Below are positions 6,988 through 14,467 of a DNA stretch of 64,000 nt, in pieces. How positions within the stretch are numbered: position 1 is the stretch's first letter; the number at the start of each line of letters is the position of its first letter. This DNA comes from Photobacterium sanctipauli. Its GTDB lineage: Bacteria; Pseudomonadota; Gammaproteobacteria; Enterobacterales; Vibrionaceae. Position numbers and translations under genes: made by a program. The stretch covers positions 248,001-312,000 of the forward strand of contig NZ_PYMA01000002.1 of NCBI RefSeq assembly GCF_003026495.1. Reading direction: 5' to 3'. The notes beneath the pieces were generated by a model. The model searched no databases. It had not been told where the DNA came from and saw nothing but the letters and a program-made list of their open reading frames with translations.

Positions 6988-9795
6988 TTAGGGAGCTGGC
7001 GGAGGAAAGGCACATACTTCACCGTCATTGAGAATGGTGCCAGCCGGTGGCCCCGTTTCTTCTTCACCCTCTGCAGGTGGAGGCGCATTAGGATCCGGCT
7101 CTGGTTCTGGAATGATAGTGATTGTAGGCACATCACTTGCCGGAATGAGGGTGACGATATCGCTCCACATTTCACCTTCATCGGCAGCAAACGACAGTGT
7201 CTCATCGGTCTGCCAACGGTTTTGATGGTTGAACGCCTTGATGGCAAGCTGCAAACCATCGGTGTCGGTGATCTGGATACGTTCGTTCATCGAACCGTCA
7301 ACGGCTTCATAATAAAGCGTGCCGTCTTCTTCTATTTGCCAGCGGATGGCAAAGTCAAATCCACAGCCGCTTTGGTCAAGGTAGCGGCCTTCGAAAAAGT
7401 CACCATCAAAAGTATCGCTTAGCTGCAAATAGCGGTTATTATCACTGGCGAATGTTATCGCCATGTCATCAGCATTGTTGTTTGTTTGCCCAATGAGCAG
7501 TTTTTCGGTAAAGACTGGATTGCGGTCAAACCAGATGACCTTACATTGCTCGACTTGGTTTTGGTATTCTGTAACACTTCGCTTCGCAATCGGTGTCGCA
7601 GTTGTCGAATCCCATCCTGAGTCTTGTGTCGCGCAGTTGGCTAGCTCACCCGGCGCATATTCCTTGCGCATTATGCTGTCGATAATGTTTGCGGTTGGTG
7701 TTGACTCGTAAGATTTTAACGCCAGCAAGTTCATCGTATAGTCATAGGCGGTCATTGCCCAATAGGTGAACTCTTCTGGGCTATTCGTGTCGTCTAGCAA
7801 AGTTAAGTAACCAGACTCGTTCAGCGACCAACTGCGGCTAGGCGCAGGCTGCGCGATCGTATCAACAAAATATTCCCAAGAGTTATCAGCGAGTAGACGC
7901 TCCGCAGTGATTTCACCTTGCTCGGAAATATGGACAAGGGTTTTGTCCACCAAGTCATCAACTCTTGATGTCGTAAAGCGTTCATCCCCGCCGCATTCGG
8001 TTACTGCATTCAGGAATAAATCTTCGTTGGCTGATGAGGTATTGCCAAAGGCGCACAGATCGAAAGCGGGGAGGTTATCTCGGCTGGCTGCGGCAAAAAT
8101 TTGGCTTTGAGCATCGTTGTCAAAACCGGCAAAGTTGAATTCGCCATTATCGAGTAACGTTTCCCCGATGTTGACAAAGCCATTTTCACCTTCAACTAAG
8201 AACAAGTTTAAGCTTTCAAAAGGGTAGCTATCCGCGAGTTGCTTTATAACGATAGGGACATCGAAACGGAGCAGCGATTTTCCCCCAGAGGAAGTACTCG
8301 ACCAAACGCCTAGTTCTTGAATCGTCCACTCATCGCCAGCGATGTTGGTCCAATAGCGAATAGTAAAGGCACCATCGTCGATAAATTCTACAACCACGTT
8401 ATCACTTAATTTGAAGCCGTTGACATTGGTAATATCAGGTCCAGTGTCTTCTAAAGCACTAATCACATCATTTAAGCTTGTGTATGCCGCTTCAGGTGTG
8501 CTGATAGGCGAGACTCGGCAGGTATCTTGGTTATTGCTGAAGTCGCAGAGGAGGTAGGTTTCGTTTTGTGGGCGCCAGGTAAAGTAGAAGCCTGAAGCAC
8601 CTTCGCTAAAGGTTTGATTTGGCTGGATGTATCGAGTGATATGATGGTTTTCTTTACTGGACAGAAAATCATGCATCTTTTTGGCTTGTAGTGAATAAAC
8701 ACCAGCACTTAAGATCACACCAAGTTCATCCCCTTGGGATAAGCCGGCATCAGTCATCAGTGCAGATGCAGGTAAAGCGCTAATGACTTTTAGGTAACTA
8801 AATAGAGGAATCCAACCTTCATCGGTTAGGACAAATTTATTGATGTCTTCCGAGCCAAAGGCTGTCGTGCCACTGAGGTAAGTAAAGAACTCCGATAGAT
8901 TAATGTCTTCATTGCCTGATTTTTCCCAACGAGATTCCACAATAGTGGTTTCGCTACCATCATAACGAGTTACATCGCTTCTAATGCCACTACCGTTATT
9001 GTTATTGAAGGTACTTACTTGCCAGTAGCCGTCGGTTAATATTGCTTGAATGTTTGCTTCAATGGCTTCTTGTTCAGTAAAAAAGCGCTCGATTCGTCCT
9101 TTCATCATTGACTTGACGATCGACAGTGACATGAGATCTTTCAGGGTGAGGCCTTCCATCCCGATTTTTGGGAACAACGTGTCTCTCAGGTCTTCAGCAA
9201 CTTCTTGTAAGTCGAGGTAGGCTAAAAGATTTTTACTTCCCGAGCCGTTTTGAAATGCTTCGGTAAATACCCCCCAATTCCCATCGGCAGCAACACGCTG
9301 AGTCAGGGCTAAGTATGCAAGGGAAGACTCGAGGGTGAGAGCCAAGCGTTCGCTGGCTAAAGGTACCATGTACAAGCCTTCAGGAAGTGCTTCACCGATA
9401 GTGAATTGGGGCTGGCCGGCAAGGTCGACAAGCAAAACGGCGTTGATACGAACCCTGAGATTACCAGTAAGGGTGTAGGTACCATCATCTTGAGATGCCC
9501 AATTGGTAATTTCAATTTGCTCGATGATTTTCCCTTTGTCATCTAACCAGACTGCCGCAAAGTTATCCTCATTTAGCGTCGTAATCGCATCGGCATAAGC
9601 CTTACCAATAAAGCTTATGCTGGGGGCTTTTGCCGTAGGTACGAGGGGGGTGGGCAAGTCCACTGACACAGTGAAGTTAGTAAGGACAGGAGCCGGTGGG
9701 CCACTGGTTTCCTCGGGGCTGTCGCTTCCCCCACCACAGGCGGTTAAAAATAGGCTGCAGACAGCCAATAGGCAATATCCCAGATAACTGCGCAT
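6988..9795 (-). CDS. Large outer-membrane-type lipoprotein, unknown function
   Basis: About 935 residues. From the ATG at 9795 (GGGGAA upstream) there is a lipoprotein signal with lipobox LTAC, Cys at 20, then a flexible GGGSDSPEE linker typical of large surface lipoproteins. The mature protein is acidic and rich in aromatic and Asp/Asn residues, with recurring sentence-like blocks describing beta-rich modules: EGEI-type strands, WEYFVDT, YWTNIAGDEWTIQ. It ends in a Pro/Glu-rich tail (EPEPDPNAPPPAEGEEE) and CAFPPPAP. No catalytic motif was recognised. It is monocistronic. It could be a surface adhesin-like or stalk protein, but that is speculation. Confidence 0.75.
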   Translation of the reverse strand: MRSYLGYCLLAVCSLFLTACGGGSDSPEETSGPPAPVLTNFTVSVDLPTPLVPTAKAPSISFIGKAYADAITTLNEDNFAAVWLDDKGKIIEQIEITNWASQDDGTYTLTGNLRVRINAVLLVDLAGQPQFTIGEALPEGLYMVPLASERLALTLESSLAYLALTQRVAADGNWGVFTEAFQNGSGSKNLLAYLDLQEVAEDLRDTLFPKIGMEGLTLKDLMSLSIVKSMMKGRIERFFTEQEAIEANIQAILTDGYWQVSTFNNNNGSGIRSDVTRYDGSETTIVESRWEKSGNEDINLSEFFTYLSGTTAFGSEDINKFVLTDEGWIPLFSYLKVISALPASALMTDAGLSQGDELGVILSAGVYSLQAKKMHDFLSSKENHHITRYIQPNQTFSEGASGFYFTWRPQNETYLLCDFSNNQDTCRVSPISTPEAAYTSLNDVISALEDTGPDITNVNGFKLSDNVVVEFIDDGAFTIRYWTNIAGDEWTIQELGVWSSTSSGGKSLLRFDVPIVIKQLADSYPFESLNLFLVEGENGFVNIGETLLDNGEFNFAGFDNDAQSQIFAAASRDNLPAFDLCAFGNTSSANEDLFLNAVTECGGDERFTTSRVDDLVDKTLVHISEQGEITAERLLADNSWEYFVDTIAQPAPSRSWSLNESGYLTLLDDTNSPEEFTYWAMTAYDYTMNLLALKSYESTPTANIIDSIMRKEYAPGELANCATQDSGWDSTTATPIAKRSVTEYQNQVEQCKVIWFDRNPVFTEKLLIGQTNNNADDMAITFASDNNRYLQLSDTFDGDFFEGRYLDQSGCGFDFAIRWQIEEDGTLYYEAVDGSMNERIQITDTDGLQLAIKAFNHQNRWQTDETLSFAADEGEMWSDIVTLIPASDVPTITIIPEPEPDPNAPPPAEGEEETGPPAGTILNDGEVCAFPPPAP

Positions 9796-10024
9796 AATTT
9801 TTCCCCAGTACATATCGTTTTGTATTTTTTTATCCGGTTGCTACAGAATTATTCCAATATTTCTAGGCAACACGGGGTCATTGTTTTGAGTAACTGAGTC
9901 AATTATAGGAATGGTGGAGCGGTACAAAGTTAGGATAGAAGACATGTCTCGAATATTGAGCGAGAGTCTAAGAATTAAGACTCTCGCTTCACATTCAGCA
10001 AGAATGTAGCGTTAACGTTAGGTG

Positions 10025-10705
10025 TCAGGCAATAGCAAGGTATTTGTGGGTTTGAATCGATAGTCGCCAGTTGCGTTGAATGCAGGTTTCGATGCAAAGC
10101 TCGGTAGCGCGAGGCTTTTGGCTGATAGGCTGAAGAGCAACAACCACATCTTTTTTAAGATTTTTACCTGCCATGAGTTCATCAAGTTGCTCAATGTCTT
10201 TTTGGGTCCCAACAGGGTGTTTTATTTCATTTGCCCTTTCCAACGCTTCTTTAATTACTGGAAGCTTGGCTTTCATGTTTATTTTTGGTGACACCGTTAC
10301 CCAGGTTTGCTCGGTCACCTTAACTTCAGACGTACCACTCGTTTCAATTTGGCATTGGAAGCCTGCACTTTCCAGCGCAGTTGTCAGCGGAAGCAAGTCG
10401 TAAATGCATGGCTCGCCACCGGTAATAACAACATGTTTGGCTGTATATTGTTGTGCTTGCAATAGCCCCACGATGCCATCGGCATCTAGCTCAGTCCATC
10501 GCGGAGAATCAGCCTTTTTTGCCATAACGTCATTAATTGAAACGTGATCTTGCGGCTCTGCCGTCCAAGTTTGCTTAGTGTCGCACCAAGCACAGCCTAC
10601 AGGACAAACTTGTAGACGGACAAAAATGGCAGGCACACCAGTGAAAACGCCTTCACCTTGAATCGTTTCAAAGACTTCGTTAATTTTATACACCGCTAAC
10701 CTCAT
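10025..10705 (-). CDS. queE: 7-carboxy-7-deazaguanine synthase
   Basis: Radical-SAM enzyme that converts 6-carboxytetrahydropterin to 7-carboxy-7-deazaguanine in queuosine synthesis. 226 residues. Visible motifs: the N-terminal FETIQGEGVFTGVPAIFVRLQ, the cluster-binding CPVGCAWCD (Cys-x3-Cys-x2-Cys), VVITGGEP for SAM binding, and ETSGT. The sequence is of the E. coli type. It is divergent from mlc, and the start at 10705 is an ATG at the conserved MRLAVYKINE-like beginning. No other que gene is nearby. Confidence 0.94.
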   Translation of the reverse strand: MRLAVYKINEVFETIQGEGVFTGVPAIFVRLQVCPVGCAWCDTKQTWTAEPQDHVSINDVMAKKADSPRWTELDADGIVGLLQAQQYTAKHVVITGGEPCIYDLLPLTTALESAGFQCQIETSGTSEVKVTEQTWVTVSPKINMKAKLPVIKEALERANEIKHPVGTQKDIEQLDELMAGKNLKKDVVVALQPISQKPRATELCIETCIQRNWRLSIQTHKYLAIA

Positions 10706-11032
10706 GGTGGATTGAACTTGATTTATGCAGCCCGCTATTATGACATTTCATGAAAAATCTGTCTTGGCTAAATCTGGTAAGATAGGCGCGATTATACGTA
10801 GTAAGGCGAATAAGTGATTAGTATCAATAATAAAATTGGATAAATTTTGTGAGCAAAAAAACATCGGGAAATTTACCACTGGCATGCGGGCAAATGCACA
10901 AAAATTGAGGTTATTACATGATTCATCGTGACCAATATCACGGACTTTGAATATTCAGCTTCACAATTACTTCGCAAAGTAAAAAAATTAAACTTAACTT
11001 TATTATTGGCACCTAACGTTTGGAGTAAAGGC

Positions 11033-12250
11033 ATGTATGTCGCTCAGCCTGGTCATATTGACCATATCAAAAGAAACAATGCCGGCAGCGTCTACAAGCT
11101 TATTGATCAGTACGGGCCGATTTCGCGTATTGAGTTATCTAAGCGTAGTCAGCTAGCGCCTGCTAGTATTACGAAAATCACCCGTGAGCTGATTGAAGCG
11201 CACCTGATTAAAGAAACCAACATTCAAGAATCAGCCAGCCGAGGGCGACCAGCTGTCGGTCTCGTGCCTGCTAATGAGGGGTGGCAATTCCTATCGCTGC
11301 GATTAGGTCGAGGATACCTGACTATCGCATTGCATGAGTTAGGCGGTGATATTCTGGTCGAAGAACGCCAAGATATCGAAGTCTTGCAACAAGATGATGT
11401 ATTGCGAAAACTGTTAACTGAAATAGACACTTTCTTTGCTAATCATGTCAGTGAACTCGATCGTATCACCGCCATTGCTGTTTCATTGCCTGGCTTGGTG
11501 AATGCAGACAAAGGTGTGGTTCTGCAAATGCCACATTATGATGTGCACAACCTAGAACTAGGGCCGGCTATCCATGAATCAACGGGTCTGCCTGTGTTTA
11601 TCGGCAACGATACGCGTTCGTGGGCACTTGCTGAAAAGCTGTTTGGTAATTCCCGTGATGTGGCCAACTCTATTTTGATCTCTATTTACCATGGGGTAGG
11701 GGCAGGCATTGTGTTAGATAATGTCGTGCTTCAAGGCCGCATTGGCAATATTGGTGAGTTGGGCCATATACAAATCAAGCCATATGGTAAGCGCTGCTTT
11801 TGTGGCAACCATGGCTGTTTAGAAACTGTTGCAAGCCTGAAGGCGGTGTTAGAGCAGGTTGAGCAGCGACTTCGAGAAGGCCACCCGTCTTCGCTACACG
11901 GTAAAACACTCACAATCGAGAAGATATGTGATGCCGCCGTCGATGGCGATACACTTGCCCGGCAGATTATTGTCGAACTTGGCCATAACCTAGGTCAGGC
12001 CATTGCCATTATGGTTAACCTGTTTAACCCTGAGAAAATCTTGATTGGTGGTGAATTCAACCGAGCAAAAGAGGTTCTGTATCCGGCCATTATGGAATGC
12101 GTCAGGACCCAGTCACTGCCAGTGTACAACCGGGACTTAGTGATTGAGCAAAGTTGCTTTTATACCCAGGCAACGATGCCGGGAGCGGCACTAGTGAAAC
12201 AGGCGATGTACGACGGTCACTTGCTGATGAAGCTTATCGAAGAAGGGTAA
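11033..12250 (+). CDS. mlc: ROK-family transcriptional repressor Mlc
   Basis: A glucose-responsive repressor of PTS and sugar-uptake genes in enterics and vibrios, released from DNA by binding dephosphorylated EIICB-Glc (family knowledge). 405 residues. An N-terminal winged HTH (RIELSKRSQLAPASITKITRELIEAHL) is followed by the ROK fold with the zinc site GHIQIKPYGKRCFCGNHGCLE. The ATG at 11033 is chosen because GGAGTAAAGG precedes it and the protein then begins MYVAQPGHIDHIK, as in other Mlc proteins; the 35 residues encoded upstream are not conserved. NagC is the close alternative, but the start and overall match favour Mlc. Confidence 0.88.
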   Translation: MYVAQPGHIDHIKRNNAGSVYKLIDQYGPISRIELSKRSQLAPASITKITRELIEAHLIKETNIQESASRGRPAVGLVPANEGWQFLSLRLGRGYLTIALHELGGDILVEERQDIEVLQQDDVLRKLLTEIDTFFANHVSELDRITAIAVSLPGLVNADKGVVLQMPHYDVHNLELGPAIHESTGLPVFIGNDTRSWALAEKLFGNSRDVANSILISIYHGVGAGIVLDNVVLQGRIGNIGELGHIQIKPYGKRCFCGNHGCLETVASLKAVLEQVEQRLREGHPSSLHGKTLTIEKICDAAVDGDTLARQIIVELGHNLGQAIAIMVNLFNPEKILIGGEFNRAKEVLYPAIMECVRTQSLPVYNRDLVIEQSCFYTQATMPGAALVKQAMYDGHLLMKLIEEG

Positions 12251-12319
12251 GAATTAGCATAGTCGTGGTATTGGAGAGAATTGAAAAGAGAAGTACGTAA
12301 TTTCTTGCTTGGAAAAATC

Positions 12320-12347
12320 AAAAAACCAGCCATCGGCTGGTTTTTTT
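12320..12347 (+). terminator. Intrinsic terminator of mlc
   Basis: AAAAAACCAGCC (12320-12331), ATC loop, GGCTGGTTTTTTT (12335-12347). Strong stem with T runs on both strands, so it can also end the convergent PEP-CTERM transcript. Confidence 0.85.
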
Positions 12348-12388
12348 GTTACTTTGAGAAGTACAACTAACATGGTCAACTTAAAAAA

Positions 12389-13135
12389 CTAATTTGTACG
12401 CTTACGACGACTACCAACAAATCCGAAACCAAATAGTCCTGCACCGAATACGGCGAGCATGGATGGCTCAGGAACTACCCCGAAAGAATCGATTGCAACA
12501 TCTGCGCCCTCTGCAATGCTCATAAACCCAAAAGCTACCGCGCCAACATTCATCAGATCAACAGAATCAAACAAGTCTAAATCAAGGTAAACCATACCGG
12601 TTGCACCAGCACTATTTGTGCCGGTAACGACCTGATTCATACCAAATGTATCAAAAACCTGAATGTAGTAATTGAAGCTGCCTGCCAGATCACTGTATAC
12701 GACATCAAAGTAAAAGTCAGTGTGCAAGCTGATATCAATACCGCCTAGGCCTTGGTTATTGACATTATTGACACTCGAGTAATGTGACATTGCATTTTTT
12801 GGATCACTTGAGCTGCCGTCATAAATAATCTCGACTTTTGAAAGGGCACCAGGACCATTTGACCAAGATAGGTATGGGTAATCAGGGTCACCGGCCATAA
12901 TTGTTGAGTCAAAGAAGTCGCTACCGGCTTGGGTGACAGTAAGTTCGGCATCGCGCTGTCCTCCCATAATTCCACTAACATTGGCAGTTGTTGAACCCGA
13001 ATGGTAACCGGTACCAATACTTGATAGGTCTGGGCCCGTACCATGATTAACTTCAAAATCATCAAAAACCCATAAGGTTGCATTGGCACTAAATGTTGCT
13101 CCCATTAATGCTGCCGCAATTAATATATTTTTCAT
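12389..13135 (-). CDS. PEP-CTERM sorting-domain protein (exosortase substrate)
   Basis: 248 residues. A cleavable signal peptide (residues 1-19, ending SANA) is followed by a beta-rich extracellular domain with many Gly/Ser/Asp residues. The last 29 residues carry the full sorting signal: VPEPS (PEP at 222-224), a glycine/phenylalanine-rich membrane helix and the terminal basic cluster SRRKRTN. XrtA (37057-38475) is expected to cleave near the PEP motif after export. It is the only PEP-CTERM protein found in the window. A sigma-54-type promoter lies about 40 bases upstream, consistent with control by PrsK/PrsR. The ligand or role of the mature domain is unknown. Confidence 0.93.
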   Translation of the reverse strand: MKNILIAAALMGATFSANATLWVFDDFEVNHGTGPDLSSIGTGYHSGSTTANVSGIMGGQRDAELTVTQAGSDFFDSTIMAGDPDYPYLSWSNGPGALSKVEIIYDGSSSDPKNAMSHYSSVNNVNNQGLGGIDISLHTDFYFDVVYSDLAGSFNYYIQVFDTFGMNQVVTGTNSAGATGMVYLDLDLFDSVDLMNVGAVAFGFMSIAEGADVAIDSFGVVPEPSMLAVFGAGLFGFGFVGSRRKRTN

Positions 13136-13175
13136 TGTGAATCCTTGGTTATTGGGTGCCTGTGGTATTTATAAA

Positions 13176-13190
13176 GCAATATAGAGGCCA
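13176..13190 (-). promoter_or_regulatory. Sigma-54 (-24/-12) promoter of the PEP-CTERM gene
   Basis: On the minus strand the sequence reads TGGCCTCTATATTGC followed by TTT. The invariant GG and GC are separated by exactly ten bases, and the flanks match TGGC...TTGC(T/A). Transcription would start near 13164, giving a leader of about 30 bases with AAGGA before the ATG at 13135. The encoded sigma-54 activator PrsR is the obvious partner (inference). A search by eye of the other intergenic gaps of the locus found no equally good site. Confidence 0.75.
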
Positions 13191-13275
13191 AGAAATTAAT
13201 GCTTGATATATTAACCGGTTAGGAGAAAGCAGTGATGGTTTGCTAGCACGAATGTAAAAAATGCTGACATTCTTG

Positions 13276-13665
13276 CTATGACGTGAGTTGAGTTAACTTA
13301 CGATAAAAAAAGACAGTGATAAATCCAATAGCTACACCAAGCATGTTAGATATTGCGTCAAGTAATGATCCTTCCCGGCCTGGTATGTAACTGGACTGTA
13401 TGAACTCAAGAAGCAGTCCGTAGCCACAAAGAGTGAGAGATAGCCATAATAAGTGACGCAGGTGAACAAAAATAAAATGTGCAATTAAGACAAAACAGCA
13501 ATAAGCCCCTAAATGCAGAATCTTATCTAATAAAAGAATGCCGTATTGGTCGAAGTCCATAATGTCGCCATCTTGAGCCCCACCAATCAAAGAGAGATGA
13601 GTAATCAGGGCGGTATAGAAAATAAAGATGACAGTAGCAATCAAACCATGATGATGATTAATCAT
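13276..13665 (-). CDS. VanZ-like family membrane protein
   Basis: 129 residues with four predicted membrane helices. Diagnostic features of the VanZ-like domain are DKILHLGAYCCFVLIAHF in the middle and LLEFIQSSYIPGREGSLLDAISNMLGVAIG near the C-terminus, with the conserved acidic and His residues. VanZ-like proteins often accompany exosortase/PEP-CTERM loci; their function there is unknown. The gene starts at 13665, ten bases after the protease gene stops, and probably belongs to the prsT-protease-vanZ transcript. Confidence 0.85.
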   Translation of the reverse strand: MINHHHGLIATVIFIFYTALITHLSLIGGAQDGDIMDFDQYGILLLDKILHLGAYCCFVLIAHFIFVHLRHLLWLSLTLCGYGLLLEFIQSSYIPGREGSLLDAISNMLGVAIGFITVFFYRKLTQLTS

Positions 13666-13675
13666 TGAACGCTCG

Positions 13676-14419
13676 CTACAGGTTAGCTATCAGGTTTTTC
13701 AAGTGCTTGATGGGAATCGCATATGTGATGGCACTCGGTGAAGATATTGCTGACTCACGTGTTGATTTAACTAGTACTTTATTAATAACAGCAATGACTT
13801 CACCCGATTCAGGGTGGTAGACAGGGCTTCCACTGTTACCCGGGTATGCCGTTGCATCAAATTGGTACACATAATATGGTTTTTTCAGCTGCTTTAGTTG
13901 TTTTGCTGAAAGTTGCTTCGCTGTGTTAGCTGGTATGGCGATAGGTGTAATACTGGAGATAATACCTCGGTGGGTGGCTGGATATAATCCGAGAATCGCG
14001 CCGATCGGAAAGCCAGTAAAGCTATATAATTCACCTTCTTGAACTGATTGTGAAGATAACTTGACTGCGGGTAGAGAAGGGCCTGATACGCTCAATAGCG
14101 CGAGGTCGTGCTTACGATCGCGGGATATGACCTTAGCTGTCCTTACTTCAGGTTGGTTACCAACACCAATAAACACGACAAAGCTCTCGGTCCCTTTTAA
14201 ATGCTTGCTATCAACGACATGATCATTGGTCGCAATTAAATTATTACCTACAACAAACCCCGTACCGCGCAGCTGGGCTCTAGGTGTCGAAAGCTTATTG
14301 TATGTACCTACCCCGACGATAGAAGGCTTGATACTTTTGATTGTTTCGGGCAACCCAGCCAAAGTGGGCGTAGAAAAAATGCTGATAAATAGAATGGAAA
14401 TAGAGTAAAACCATTTCAT
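13676..14419 (-). CDS. Secreted trypsin-like serine protease
   Basis: 248 residues with a signal peptide (about 1-22, ending TLA). The chymotrypsin-fold catalytic triad is visible: His in ATNDHVV, Asp in KHDLALL and Ser in PGNSGSPV. There is no PDZ domain, so it is shorter than DegP/DegS. The ATG at 14419 is preferred over the TTG three bases upstream, with GGGAGGGAG as ribosome-binding site. It sits between prsT and vanZ in the exosortase locus. A role in processing envelope or PEP-CTERM proteins is an attractive inference. A 12-base-pair hairpin abuts its ribosome-binding site. Confidence 0.88.
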   Translation of the reverse strand: MKWFYSISILFISIFSTPTLAGLPETIKSIKPSIVGVGTYNKLSTPRAQLRGTGFVVGNNLIATNDHVVDSKHLKGTESFVVFIGVGNQPEVRTAKVISRDRKHDLALLSVSGPSLPAVKLSSQSVQEGELYSFTGFPIGAILGLYPATHRGIISSITPIAIPANTAKQLSAKQLKQLKKPYYVYQFDATAYPGNSGSPVYHPESGEVIAVINKVLVKSTRESAISSPSAITYAIPIKHLKNLIANL

Positions 14420-14431
14420 CAAATACTCCCT

Positions 14432-14461
14432 CCCCCTTAGAGGCTTATACCTCTAAGGGGG
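14432..14461 (-). repeat. Intercistronic hairpin next to the protease ribosome-binding site
   Basis: CCCCCTTAGAGG (14432-14443) and CCTCTAAGGGGG (14450-14461) pair perfectly over 12 bases with a six-base loop, filling the gap between prsT and the protease gene. No T run follows on the minus strand; instead the purine-rich ribosome-binding site GGGAGGGAG follows at once. It could attenuate transcription, protect the upstream mRNA end or tune protease translation. Confidence 0.6.
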
Positions 14462-14467
14462 ATATGG

